From Balanoglossus misakiensis (Eukaryota > Hemichordata), in contig CM082588.2 of the NCBI GenBank assembly GCA_040954595.2, forward strand, positions 2,542,001 through 2,606,000: a DNA stretch of 64,000 nucleotides, written 5' to 3'. Of this stretch, positions 1 to 11,847 are shown one piece after another. Under the pieces are notes generated by a model. The model searched no databases. It was given only the letters and a program-made list of their open reading frames with translations, and was not told the DNA's origin. Position 1 is the stretch's first letter, and the number at the start of each line of letters is the position of its first letter. A program made the translations under genes and the position numbers.

Positions 1-2
1 GT

Positions 3-1092
<1,090 letters not shown>

Positions 1093-2110
1093 GGTGCCAA
1101 TTGAATGGTGGTTTCAGGCAGTACTGCAGTTACAAACCACCGAAATGGACACTGTGCAAGATTTGTCAATCCAGACTCCTTATTTTTGGTACTCTCCGTG
1201 TCAGATATTTATGTGTGTATTGACATTGTTGTGATCAAAATGACATAATCCCCAATGCTTGTGAACAGAATAGTGTAGCGTATAGTGTTTTTGTTGTAAT
1301 TTTATTTCAACCAGAAACCGACGTGTACTACATGTCAGTCTATTTTGCATTGACATGATCCATGTCAAGATATATACGAGCATGGCACAAGTTATAATTA
1401 ATAAGAATGTTTAAGTAGACACAAGCAACACTTGACTGGCTTTAGGTGAGTGTATTTGTGCTTTCCTAGTTAAATTCAAGCTGGATTATTTGACTATTTC
1501 CAATAGTCACAGGAGATGTAATATTTATGGACTTGCACATTGCCTGGATAGGCTTGTAATATTTTTTTTTAAATTGTAAAGTCGGTTTGGGTGTTGTCAT
1601 GATGGATTTTCTTACTGGAAAGGTTAATGATTGGTTTTGGAGTGTAGATAAGTATAGTGATGAAATGAATGTAAATGTTTAACTTTCTGTTACATTATTT
1701 CTATCTGTAGAAGACTTTGTACATTATGTGTGCAGATACTTTACAAAGCACATTTAGTATTTTATCACAGTTTACTTCACTGCAATGGCTATGTAGGATT
1801 ATTGATTTGAAAGCTCATATATTTACTCTGTTTTGATGTTATTCCTAAATTATTCTTGATAAATCACACATACTTTTGCAGTCTGATACACAATATACCA
1901 ATCACAGTGTTACTTCCAATCTGACCTAGTGCTTCCTTGTCACTCATGAACTTGCATGTCAATTTACTGTTTCTTTTACTAATGTAAATGTATTCTCTAT
2001 TTTTCAAAATCTATTTTTCTGGACAGTTGGTTTCGGAACCTCCTTTGGGATGGATGTATCCCGTCTTGCCTTGCATGAAGATTACAATAAATAATTGGAA
2101 ACATGTACAG
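1093..2110 (+). other. Probable 3' UTR of the SFT2-domain gene
   Basis: AT-rich sequence following the SFT2 stop codon at 1090-1092, without a coding exon I can support. A canonical AATAAA lies at 2086-2091 and a second AATAAA-type hexamer near 2199. The first is the likelier polyadenylation signal because the minus-strand gene that follows ends at 2320. The short ORFs here have no splice sites or similarity that I recognise. Confidence 0.5.
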
Positions 2111-2319
2111 CACACTGATTCGAGTATTAGGTATTTTCACCCCTTCAGTGAGAGTTATCGTCTGCAGTCTGTGGAGCATATGCTAGAAATACTTGGGGAA
2201 ATAAAACACATGAGTATGAAAGTGAAACTAAAGTAATCCGTTGTTTATGTTGAACCAGATAACAGTATCCAGGAACAGTGTTATAAGTATATTGTGTGGG
2301 AGGAAGTACTGGTTTTGTG

Positions 2320-3173
2320 TTATTCAGAGGATGTGTTTTTAGAATGAACTTCGACTACGTGTATGACGACATTGCGTGGCGTACTCTGAGTATGAGCCTT
2401 TTCGGACTTTGGATTTACAAAATGTGAGAATGTCGCCTCTTCGTTTGCCATCTCGATGGCTGGCAGTGACGGACGCATTCTCATCCTGTTTCTACGGAAA
2501 CCGGAGTTCGAACTCACTGGCTTCTTCTGACGCGGTGAGCGTTCACGGGACATCTGGATAGATTGCTCCTGTCTGGGGGTCAATCTTGGAGTGATGGTGA
2601 CGCTCGTTGCTTCAACTTTCGACAACATTGTCATCAGGTCTTTCAGGGAAACGTCACGAGCGCCATCTCCGTTTTGACATCGTGATAAATCAGAAAACGT
2701 TTCATCGTCGGCGTGTGGTGGCGCGCTCTTTTCGGGGTGAACGCGTGTTCTCCTCCGTACAGTTCGTCTTCGTTTCATCCAGTCTTCGCAAGCTGCTCAC
2801 AAACATAAAAGAAAAAGTACATAATGGTGAGAAAATTTGCTCGTCAAGTAAGTTTTATACCGGCAAGAAGAAGCGTGTTAAATTATAATTAATTCACCAC
2901 GTTATTTCAGTTATTTTCTCTCGTTTATAACAGTCTTGAGAATCTACACAAAAAACTTACCTTTGTAGCAATGACGTGCGATAGCCACTGCAACACCAAC
3001 GAATAAAGTGAAAAATACTGCCCCTGCAAAGAAAACTGGAGAAAAAAATACAATAAGATGGTAAGGAAGTGAACAAATTATATAAAACATGAATGAATAT
3101 ATTAAAATATTTTGGCGAAAAACACCAATTGGTTATACTTACTGATTATTATTGTACCTGTACTGATTTGCAT
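2320..3173 (-). CDS. Small single-pass membrane protein, tandem paralogue A (unknown family)
   Basis: Three coding exons on the minus strand: 3143-3173 (31 nt), 2961-3035 (75 nt) and 2320-2792 (473 nt), total 579 nt, 192 aa. Exon 1 gives a roughly ten-residue N-terminus starting MQISTGTIII. Exon 2 is almost wholly a transmembrane helix (FFAGAVFFTLFVGVAVAIA) ending in a basic, Cys-containing stop-transfer, RHCYK. Exon 3 is a cytoplasmic tail that starts ACEDWMKRRR, is rich in Arg, Ser and Pro, and ends with the block ATFSH, HVVEVHSKNTSSE. There is no cleavable signal peptide, so insertion as a signal-anchor protein is inferred. Exon lengths and phases (1,1) match genes B and C to its right. 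I recognise no domain. A shorter exon 1 ending at 3158 is possible but would break the 31-nt match with gene B. Confidence 0.6.
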
Positions 3174-4170
3174 ACCGGTCGGCCTATCCCAGAAGATGTA
3201 GAGCTAGCGAACTCTTAAACACATCGTCACATACAGACTTCTTTGACTACAGACAGTATTGATGGCATACATCACCTGAAATGAAAATACGCGCTGTAAA
3301 TGAACTTGATTACAAACGTGTGGAAATATATGTTGACATCACTGAGAAAATTTCCATCCTACGGGTGACGGGCAAAGTTTAATTGTTTCCCCTGGTCGTT
3401 TTGTTTCTGAGGAGTCGATGAACTCATGAAAGTGGCGACCATTTCTTGTACACAAAAGCTTGTGAACGTAAAAAGTGATGAAGTTACGGTTGTCTTTACT
3501 CAACGATCGATTAAAGCGACATGCATGGGCGATGCAAAGTGGGTTCCGCATATTGTCGGACAGGGCTTGTGGTGTTTTTTGATGTCTGTTAATTGCGCCA
3601 GAAATTTTTTCGTTTTGCGACTGCTTTCGTGCAACTCCACCGTACGTAAGTTTCGAAATCGTGCGTATTGCGGCAAAATTGTCCGTCATGTTACTAGTAC
3701 CAGGCGACGTACGTACCGGTAGGGTAACTCGCAACAAACGTAGACCCCCCCCCACACACACTTAGTGACTGACACAATTGTGAAAAGCCGCGACAAAAAG
3801 CGACAAGTGTTTTCTCATTTGAATATTAGGACGTCCGTCTCACCTGGTGCAGGCATACATTGCTTCAGTTCAGGCGCATACCTGGGCTTCGGACGCAGTC
3901 ATATTCACTGGCAGTGGTTGCCACGAACTCGGCGAATGACCCCAAACGTGCAGACAGCAGAATTGACGAGGCTACAAAACAATACCGTCGTTTTTATTAC
4001 GCCAGTCAGAGTCCACTGCAGTTTCCTCGTAACTTCGCCGGCAATCAACATGTAAGTATATCCTTTATAGTAATTTAGAAGGAGTAAAGCGGGCCCTTTT
4101 ATGTGTTTTGGGGGGGATGGTACATTCAGAAAGAATACCCGTACGCCTCAGTAGAAGATAGAGAGTCAGG
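3174..4170. other. Intergenic DNA between tandem genes A and B
   Basis: This holds the presumed promoter and 5' leader of gene A (minus strand). ORFs of 96-140 aa overlap here on both strands, but they have no consistent splice sites, no resemblance to the neighbouring paralogues and no recognisable domain, so I do not call them. A short C-run followed by a CA-run lies near 3745-3760. Confidence 0.4.
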
Positions 4171-4176
4171 TTTATT
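4171..4176 (-). terminator. Polyadenylation signal for gene B
   Basis: TTTATT on the plus strand is AATAAA on the minus strand, about 150 bases beyond the gene B stop codon, a normal spacing for a compact 3' UTR. Only the position and the motif support it. Confidence 0.4.
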
Positions 4177-4322
4177 AATTTTCGTTTCGGATAAATTACA
4201 TTAGAGAATATATTCACCAAGGGTTCAACAAATTGATCCTAAGACAAAAGCCAAAACAAGAAAGCATTTACTCGAGAACACATCCGCAGGTCGAACACAT
4301 TGTTATTGCACACCGATATAGT

Positions 4323-5215
4323 TTACATTTTGTGATATGGTGAAAGTGAATCTGTTGGCGTCTCTTCAGAATGGACGTCCACAACGTGTACTTCGTTGTC
4401 AGCTGCACCGTTGTGAGAAAACGTCGCGTCATTCATTGTTGAATAAGGGTGTTGATATTCACTCGTGGAGTCCACCGAAGCCAGTGGTGACGGGCTACTT
4501 GGCCCACGTTCGACGTCGTATTCATCGAAAGTGAAATTTGGGTTTTCGTGCCAGAAAGCCGGGATCGACATTTCAATGCTCGGTCTGGGCCGACGCTGAC
4601 CGAATAACGAAGAGCCTGAAAGGTTCGATGATTTTGATCTCGAGAGTTTCGATGTCGTCCCGCTTTTCATGCTGTTATCCACTGTCCAGTCGTTGTTGAA
4701 CAGAGTCAGGTCGGCAAACGGGCGACTGGCATCCGTGGGCTGTGAGTTTGAAGGAGCGATGATGAGGTCACCGTCGACGTCCAGGCTTTTGGATCTCAGT
4801 CGGGGTGTGTTCCCTTTGACCCGTTGTTCCTGACAGACTGCAAATGAAAAAAACTCTCATGAAAATTATTCACGGCGTTATGAATAAAAAGTAACGCCCC
4901 TGAAGATATGTCAGATAGAAATACCAGATAGTTAGCGATTTATATAACACTTGAAAAAAAGAAAACTTACCCCGGCAACATCGTCGTATCATATTAATGC
5001 CAGCCGCGAGAAACACAATCGCAATCACCGACGTTACTATGGAAACTGAAAATAAAACAATACGCTCTTTAGTCAAAAACAAATTTTCCAAGTTTACCTA
5101 TCGTACCAGTGAAACCATAGACAGTCTGTCTATGGTGAAACCAAGAAATCTATTTTTTTCACAATTGTGTCAACATCAACTCACCAGCGATATACGTCGT
5201 TCTGTCTGTAGCCAT
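4323..5215 (-). CDS. Small single-pass membrane protein, tandem paralogue B (unknown family)
   Basis: Three minus-strand coding exons: 5185-5215 (31 nt), 4971-5045 (75 nt) and 4323-4837 (515 nt), total 621 nt, 206 aa. Exon 1 encodes MATDRTTYIA. Exon 2 is a transmembrane helix (VSIVTSVIAIVFLAAG) followed by INMIRRCCRG, a basic, double-Cys juxtamembrane segment that could be palmitoylated (inference). Exon 3 starts VCQEQRVKGN and gives a Ser/Pro/Asp-rich tail with a basic RSKSLDVDGD stretch, a QRRPRPSIEM segment, and the block NDATFSH, HVVDVHSEETPTDSLSPYHKM at the end, clearly related to the end of gene A. All donors are GTRAGT. The near-absent ectodomain means any signalling role must lie in the helix or tail. 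No family was recognised. Confidence 0.65.
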
Positions 5216-5986
5216 GGTGATTTTCTAAATCCAGCATCGGAGTTCACCATTCGGCTTTCTCACCGTTCACCTGTAATGACAAATGGTGCCATATATTTGT
5301 TAGTCGATTCGAATAACTCGCTAATACATTAAGACAACAGACTGATGCACGGTATAGGTTGACGTCTAGCATAACGGTATACATCAGAGTACACACTTTT
5401 ATTGAACAATCGATCGATTTTAAAGGCAATCGTGATGTGCCTATGGAAACGTACAAAATGTCTCTTTCGATCTCAAACACCGAGCTCGGATCGGCTAAAT
5501 TTTGCAACACGTAATCTGAAGATGGGCCTGTTGTCAATACGGCCTCGCCGGAAAGACCAATTGGAACTTACCGCGTGATCCTGTTGCGTTGGCCCGGTCA
5601 ATTCCACCGCTAGACTTCAACGTCGCCTCGCATCGTTCTATCAAGTTCCGACGCAATCAATTAACTGTATGTGGTTACGATATAGGGTGGATTAACGAGC
5701 GGAGACAATGCGTCAGAATATTTATAGACCATGAGGCTGGAAGGTCACTATAATATTTATTCGTGAAAACCGATAAAGTCGTCTTGGGTCTAGCTTCTTT
5801 TAGAACATAGCGTTTGATCCGCCACGATACAAACCGTCTGTATTCGTGTTCATGCGCATGTTTATAAACGTTAAAACACCTGTCCATCGACATCAATATT
5901 GTTCCTTCTATCTCAGGCTAAATTCACACATACGACTACATCCATACATAAGAAAGCACATACAGAAAGTAATTATACAAAATAAA
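5216..5986. other. Intergenic DNA between tandem genes B and C
   Basis: Presumed promoter and leader of gene B, then 3' flank of gene C. The short ORFs at 5244-5537 and 5675-5896 (minus) have no splice context or recognisable residues. No repeat or RNA gene was seen. Confidence 0.4.
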
Positions 5987-5992
5987 TTTATT
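5987..5992 (-). terminator. Polyadenylation signal for gene C
   Basis: TTTATT on plus (AATAAA on minus), about 250 bases downstream of the proposed gene C stop codon at 6240-6242. Its position supports gene C being a short transcript that ends here rather than running on. Confidence 0.45.
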
Positions 5993-6239
5993 CTGAGATA
6001 GAGCCGTAAAATAAAATAAAAAACATAGTGAAATATTTATAACCCTATAGACACATCCTAAGAGCAAGAAATCCAAGGAGTATGTTTTTGTCCATGTCAC
6101 ACGAAGCCAGCCGCGCGATGTTGGGGATGACGACTTCTATTTCGTCCTGTAAATGACTATATCTTCAACTGAATTTCCTGGCCAACTCGGCGCCCGTTCT
6201 GCAGGAAGTCCACCACTACCAGAAAGGTCACGTGACACG

Positions 6240-6784
6240 TCAAGTAACGGAATCGTCCTTTTCCGTTTCCCCCTCGATTGGTGCAACAGATATCTTCCTT
6301 TGATATCGCAAGGAATGTTGTTTTCTAAGCCACGTCCAGCATACTGCGAATAGAACAGAACGTTGAGTTTATTTTGTGTGGTTGACAAGCTGCGTTCATG
6401 CATTCACGGCCGACTGGTGGTGTACGTACGTAGGCCTACGTATTCTTTCCGGTGATGCGATGTTAAGTCATAGAAACGGACATTTGCTCGATTTCAGGCC
6501 GTGATCAAATCCACTTACTTTTGCGACAATGGCATGCGACGCTGACACCTGCAATCGTCAACAACATTCCGAAGATTGATCCAAAAACTGCCACTGAAAT
6601 AAAACCAAGACGTGATACCGTTAGACTTCGTTCGTTGTGAACGTATCCAGTCTGTTTGTATGCCATTTCCGTCCAAGTAGTGTGCAGCAAGTTTAGCTGT
6701 CGAACTATCAAAAATGAAACAGACAATTCATTGCCTCTGGCATTGCTTACCAAGTATATGGGCAGTGGTCCATGTTGACACCAT
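6240..6784 (-). CDS. Small single-pass membrane protein, tandem paralogue C, short-tailed (unknown family)
   Basis: Three minus-strand coding exons: 6751-6784 (34 nt), 6519-6593 (75 nt) and 6240-6343 (104 nt), total 213 nt, 70 aa. Exon 1 gives MVSTWTTAHIL. Exon 2 gives a transmembrane helix (VAVFGSIFGMLLTIAGVSVA) with a CHCRK stop-transfer. Exon 3 starts ICWTWLRKQHSLRYQRK, aligning with the ACEDWMKRRR start of gene A's tail, but stops after about 34 residues. The Ser/Pro-rich tail and the ATFSH/HVVxVHS block of A and B are absent. The exon 2 length and all phases are identical to A and B, which makes chance unlikely for exons 1 and 2. Exon 3 is the least certain part. The gene may be a genuine short form or a paralogue that lost its tail. 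Confidence 0.5.
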
Positions 6785-7516
6785 AGTCGTGCTCACAAGA
6801 CAGTGAATGACGTGTCTTCACGCAATGCTTTACGCATCTGTAATCAGTCAATTAAACTATTGTGGTGTTGATTCAATTCATAGACCAAGGGGTGCTAAAG
6901 AAAGCAAACAATAAATCTGGCTCCTTCGCTTCATGCATTGTTCGGATAACGACCAACAAAATCAATAGCTTGAATTGCGTGTAAAGAATAGGACCGTCAC
7001 AATGGTGGCGCAACTGTATACGCGTTACACAGGAGTTTTGCTTTAAATATGTCTACTTTCACTTTTACTTAGAGCGGTCTAAGCGCGAAAATTCCAGAAA
7101 AGTGAATCTTTCAACATGATATAACTAATTCTGTATGCGAATTCTTTCAAATTCTTGCGGGGGGGGGGGGATTTACCTTCGACTGTTCCTAGTACGTCGA
7201 CTTGTCTCCACATGACAACAACAAGCAGGTGGGGGTCACCACCAGGGCAAGCAGACTGAGACATGCGCACTGTAATGTCTAAGAAATTTCACCCCGGCTT
7301 TCACGAACTGCCATGCATTGATAAAGTCTATCCCACTTTTGAAGTCGCAAAATTCCTGTGTGATTTTTATACTTCTCTAGAAGGACCTCCATTATGATTG
7401 GTACAGAAGTGTCTGTTTATTCTTCTATGTAACTTTAACTTTGTAGTGTATCAATGATGGTTATTTGTTAAGAAGAAAAATCTCTAGAGTCCATTTATAA
7501 AATCTAAAAAAACAAT
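6785..7516. other. Intergenic DNA between gene C and the FLASH-like gene
   Basis: Presumed promoter of gene C on the right-hand side of its start, then 3' flank of the FLASH-like gene. It contains a run of about a dozen G at 7159-7170. I searched for a fourth copy of the 75-nt transmembrane exon here and did not find one. Confidence 0.35.
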
Positions 7517-7522
7517 TTTATT
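7517..7522 (-). terminator. Polyadenylation signal of the FLASH-like gene
   Basis: TTTATT on plus equals AATAAA on the minus strand, about 200 bases after the stop codon at 7722-7724. Confidence 0.4.
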
Positions 7523-7721
7523 CTTTAAATGGTTGGTATGATTGATCTTCAGTTAAAAACTACACTACTCACAGTTTCATAAATTAATCATGAACAACAA
7601 AGGAATGCTAATTGCTTTGCAAAGGTTCGTCGTTTCTTTTCAAAGTGTACAGCAATATAAATGGTGTATATAGATAGTACATGTACATGTAGATTAACCT
7701 AAAAAAACTTCCATTATGCTT

Positions 7722-10700
7722 TCAACTTCTATGATGCCTTGAATCTCTCCTTGAGGGGAGTTTGTCCCTGTTGTGAGAGCTTGGCTGAGGTCGGCTGGAT
7801 TTCATGGGGTTACGGTGATCCCTTCTGTCACTATCATTCCTTGGTGTACTTGCAATGCTCCCGGTTCTCATACTCGTCTTGTGTCGGTCCCGGAAATCCC
7901 TCTCATGGCTGGCTAGATCTTTGATACCTGCAGCGCTTCTCTCACGGTTTCTGTGTCTGTCCTGGTGGCTGCGTGGGTCTCCGAGTGAATTTCGGCCAGA
8001 TGGCTGACGGTCTCTGTCCCTACTGGAAGTCCTTCCCATTGTATCTGTCTTATTTCTGTCTCTTCTACTACCTAATTCTCTCCGTTGTTCCGACTGTCTG
8101 CTCTTTTCAATGATTGATCTGAGGTCCTTCCGAGAATTCTCAGATGTTCTCCTGGACTGTCTTACTTCTTCACGTCTTTTATATGAACTTGAATTGACCT
8201 CACGAGTTTTCTGCACAACTTTAACATCAATTGTTTTTTCCTTCTCTTTCTCATCTTCTGAATCGCTACTGAGGATTTCTCCTTCTGACAGTTCATACTC
8301 TGTCTCTGTCACGCTTTGGACATTACCACCATCGGTTTCTGCTTCGGGGTAATTGCCTACATTCAAGCTACTGTCAGGAACAATGCCTTCTTCAATATCT
8401 CGACTTTGGCAAGGAGTGGGTTCTTCATTGTTTCCGATGTGTGACGTACAGGACCCGGGGGTTGGTGGCGCCTGATCGCCAAAGCTGGAGTCAATTTCAC
8501 TGTCACTACCAACAGTCTCTAAGGATTGTTCATTTTCTTGATTACTCTGCAAAGGTTCATCACACATTCTCTTCTCATGCATATGCTCATGAACAGTGGT
8601 CTCGACTATAGTTTCAGTTGTTAGCCCTGGTTGATTACACGAGGCCTCCACATTTGCTTGCACTTTGACCTGGCACTCATCATTTTCCTGGACACCACAT
8701 GTTTCTGATCTGCCATCAAATTCTTGATCATCTGTTTCTCTTGGATTGCCTGAAGGTTCTGTATCATGATTCAGCTGACTTGTTGGGCCATTTTGTTGGC
8801 CATTGTTATTGTCTAAATTGAGAGCATCATCAGTAACTGCTTCAAGTTTACTTGTGTCAACAGAGATCTTATCATTCATTTTACTTACAGTCACAATTTC
8901 ATCCTGATCTGCACTTGTCAATGCACTCTCTTGGCCATTTTCTTCACTATCTGCTACAGTCGTATCACTGGCATCTTTGTGATTGATTCCTGCAGGGACA
9001 GCCTCTGTTCTTACTCCCGGCTTATCTTTGCTTTTCCTTTTCCTTGCTTCTATTTTTGACTTATCGTTTCCTGACTTCTTTCTTTTCTTCCCTCCTTTAT
9101 CTTCAAAGGAGCTTCTTCTCCTTTTCTTCACTGTTGTCTGATCAACTTTCTGAGATTCTACAGAGACAGTGTTGGACTTGTTCATTCTGTGATTTTTTGA
9201 GTTTGAAGAAGCTTTTTCCCTGGTATCTACACTCTTTGCTTTCTTTTCCTTGCCTGGCTTTTGTCTGCTAGACTTGGTTGGCTGTTTTTCCTTTGGGACA
9301 ATCTCACCGGAGCTTTCTGCCTCTTTACTGTTATCACTGCAAGTTTGTACACTTTCCTGATGACAATGCTTTACTTCCCGTTTCTTCTCTGCATAGCCTT
9401 CTCCCCCTTGATCCTCAGTTGACAGTTCCTGATCATCACTTCCCCTTTCATCAATAGATTTGCTCTCGGACACTTGATTCTCTTGGCAATCCTGGGACGT
9501 CAGAGATATTTCTTCTTTCTTTTCCGTATCCTTATCCTGTACATCTGCCTTTTTTACCTCAGTTTTACTGCCTTGCTTCTTACCACTGCTTCTCCTAGAT
9601 TTCACTTTCTTTGTAACATGACTTTCCTTTGTCTGTATCTGTTCCTTGACACTGCTGGAAAGTCTCTTTGTGCTTCGAGTTTTGGTAGTTCCACTACTCC
9701 TACGTTTGGTTTTGGATAATTTGGTTTCCTTGCTATCCAGTCCAGAGGGCAGAGACTCATTCATTTCCAGTGTTTCTCTGCTTTCAAGTTTTGATCTGTT
9801 CTCTTTTCCACTGTCTACACTTGCCTGGTTTCCACTTTGTCTTCTGAGTTTTCCGGAGAGTTCACTCTTCACTAGTTTTCCCTTTTCAATGTCCTTTTCT
9901 TTTTTAAGGGTTTCTTTTCGGTGATTCTGTTTGTGGCCTTTTCCAGAACTTTTTTCTGTAACTTTATGATGCTTGTTTACTTCAACTGCTGTCTTTCCAT
10001 TTTCCTGTTGAGTCACGGAATTTTCTCTGACATGGTCCTTCTTTCCAGTGGTACGCTGCGTCTCTGTCCTCCTCTGTTTTGCATGTTTTTCACCTCTGTC
10101 TGCTTTCATGGATGAAACCTCCACACTGCCACTTCGACTTCTCTTCCTGCTAACCTCAGATGTTCTCGTTTTATACTTTGTCTCAGATTTACTGACAGAA
10201 GACTTTTCTTCATGGTGTGAAACTGTATTGCTCCCACCACTGCCAGTGCTGTGACTTCGACTCCTTGATGAGCGGGGTGCTCTATCATGTGAAGGCTTGC
10301 TGAGCTTCAGTGGAACACTATCAGACTTCTTTGCAGGCTTATCAGAACTGCCAGGTTTATGGCCACTTTCCCTTGTGGAGCTGCTTCCCTTGTGATGTGT
10401 ATAAACCTCATGATTCACGGCAGCACATGTCACAGTGTCAGACTGGCAGGTAGGTTCAGCAATACTTTTACTCGCAGTGTTTGTGTGAACGCCATATCCT
10501 TGATCTGTGTAGTACTGGTTGTAGGATTGTTGTGAATACATCTGGCTGACGCCATCCCAACTCAGCTGATCTCTGTCCGAGGCACCTGACACAGTGTTAT
10601 ATTGCACCGGTTCATTACCATACACAACATCATTCTGAGCAGAATTCTCGGCCCTTGGTGTACTGTCCATGTCTGGTTTCCTTGCCTGATGGGCTAAAGT

Positions 10701-11847
10701 CATGAGTCTGTTGGAAATTCCCATCTTGTCTTTGCTGCCAATGTTGCCCTGAAGCTGGGCCATTCCCAACTCTTGGATTTTGCTCTGTGCATACTGCAAT
10801 CTGAAATGAAATGAGAAAATGCTCATGTAGTGTGATGTTTTATCCTTGTGCATGTACACGTAATAAACATTTCACAAAGCATCAAGTTTGTTTTCCATTT
10901 TACTTACTTTTTTCTCAACCTGTCAATTTCATAGTCTTTTCTTTCAACTTCATTTTTGGCAGTCAAGTACAGCAGAGAAATGTTTTTTCGGAGTACTTCA
11001 TTTTCTTCAGCATAAGCCTTGTTCTGTAAAAGATGATGAAACAGATTCAGTTATAATCATAAGCTTACATGAACAACCTCTGCTTGGTACACAACTTGCA
11101 ATACATGAATGTATTTATATACAATTTATTTATAACACTTTTGTTCAGTATTTTTCTTACCTCAGTTTTAAACTGTTTGTTCTCTCTGGAAGCCACCTCT
11201 AGTTGGTTTTTACATACTTCATGGTCTTCTTTCAACTACAATTAAAACACAAAAAGGTTACATGATTTCCTAATTGCTTTGCACCAACTTGTACCAATCA
11301 CCATAGACGAGAACAATGTTTTATCATTAGTAAAAGTATGTGTACACTCTGTACCTGTTCAAACTGGGTCTGGATGTCGTTGGTGACAATATCAGTGTAC
11401 AGATCAAAACCACAACTCTCTTCATCTATCAACTCCACTGGAGTGGATACCTCATTTGTCACGTCCATTACTGATTTCAGATCACGGTCATTCCATTGAT
11501 GAATTCTGCAAGAAATGATAACTATCTTAGAACCCTGTTTCATCATGGAGATCAGCCAACCAATTCCCAGGGCAGCACAACTGGAATCTCCCATTTGATC
11601 CACGGTATCCTTTCATTAATGTGTGCGTGATAAAACTGTCACTTGTCCGTCATTGGCATTTTTGAATTATTGGGTCATTCCCGCCGGACCCTAGCCCAGG
11701 CGCAACAGTTTCAGTTTGTGCCTTCAAACTCGTGATCGATGGCGATCCAATTGATTCTTTCGGTTTTATAACCAACGTATAGGCAAGAGAAACTAGCAAA
11801 GATGTAAAAGACAAGGTACCTACCGCTTACAAATAAACGCTTTCCAT
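7722..11847 (-). CDS. CASP8AP2: CASP8AP2/FLASH-like protein
   Basis: Five minus-strand coding exons: 11831-11847, 11355-11505, 11161-11235, 10908-11023 and 7722-10800, total 3438 nt, 1145 aa. FLASH acts in histone locus bodies. Its N-terminal coiled coil binds Lsm11 of U7 snRNP, and its LDLY motif helps recruit the 3'-end cleavage complex for histone pre-mRNA. Here residues 39-46 read FDLYTDIV, matching human LDLYEEIL. They are followed by a coiled coil containing ENEVLRKNISLLYLTAKNEV and ERKDYEIDRL, which aligns with human NQSLKKNISALIKTARVEI, ERKDEEI-type sequence. The rest is one 3 kb exon, very low complexity: Ser/Lys/Glu-rich, with an acidic segment around SEGEILSSDSEDEKEKEK and a C-terminal Arg/Asp/Ser-rich run ending RRDSRHHRS. 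It is shorter than vertebrate FLASH (about 2000 aa), and I see no C-terminal SANT-like domain. The 17-nt first coding exon is inferred from donor GTAAGC and phase continuity. Other SR-rich nuclear proteins are possible for the tail alone. Confidence 0.75.

Noticed and set aside
3339-3761. 140-aa minus-strand ORF between genes A and B as an extra gene
   Set aside because: It overlaps plus-strand ORFs of equal quality, has no transmembrane exon like its neighbours and no splice signals.
6137-6403. 88-aa minus-strand ORF over the third exon of gene C
   Set aside because: It lacks splice support for continuous reading; the acceptor at 6344 with phase 1 in another frame gives a tail start resembling gene A.
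7739-10254. Several plus-strand ORFs of 61-92 aa opposite the large FLASH-like exon
   Set aside because: Antisense shadows of a Ser/Lys/Glu-rich reading frame; Leu/Phe/Ser-rich with no splice context.
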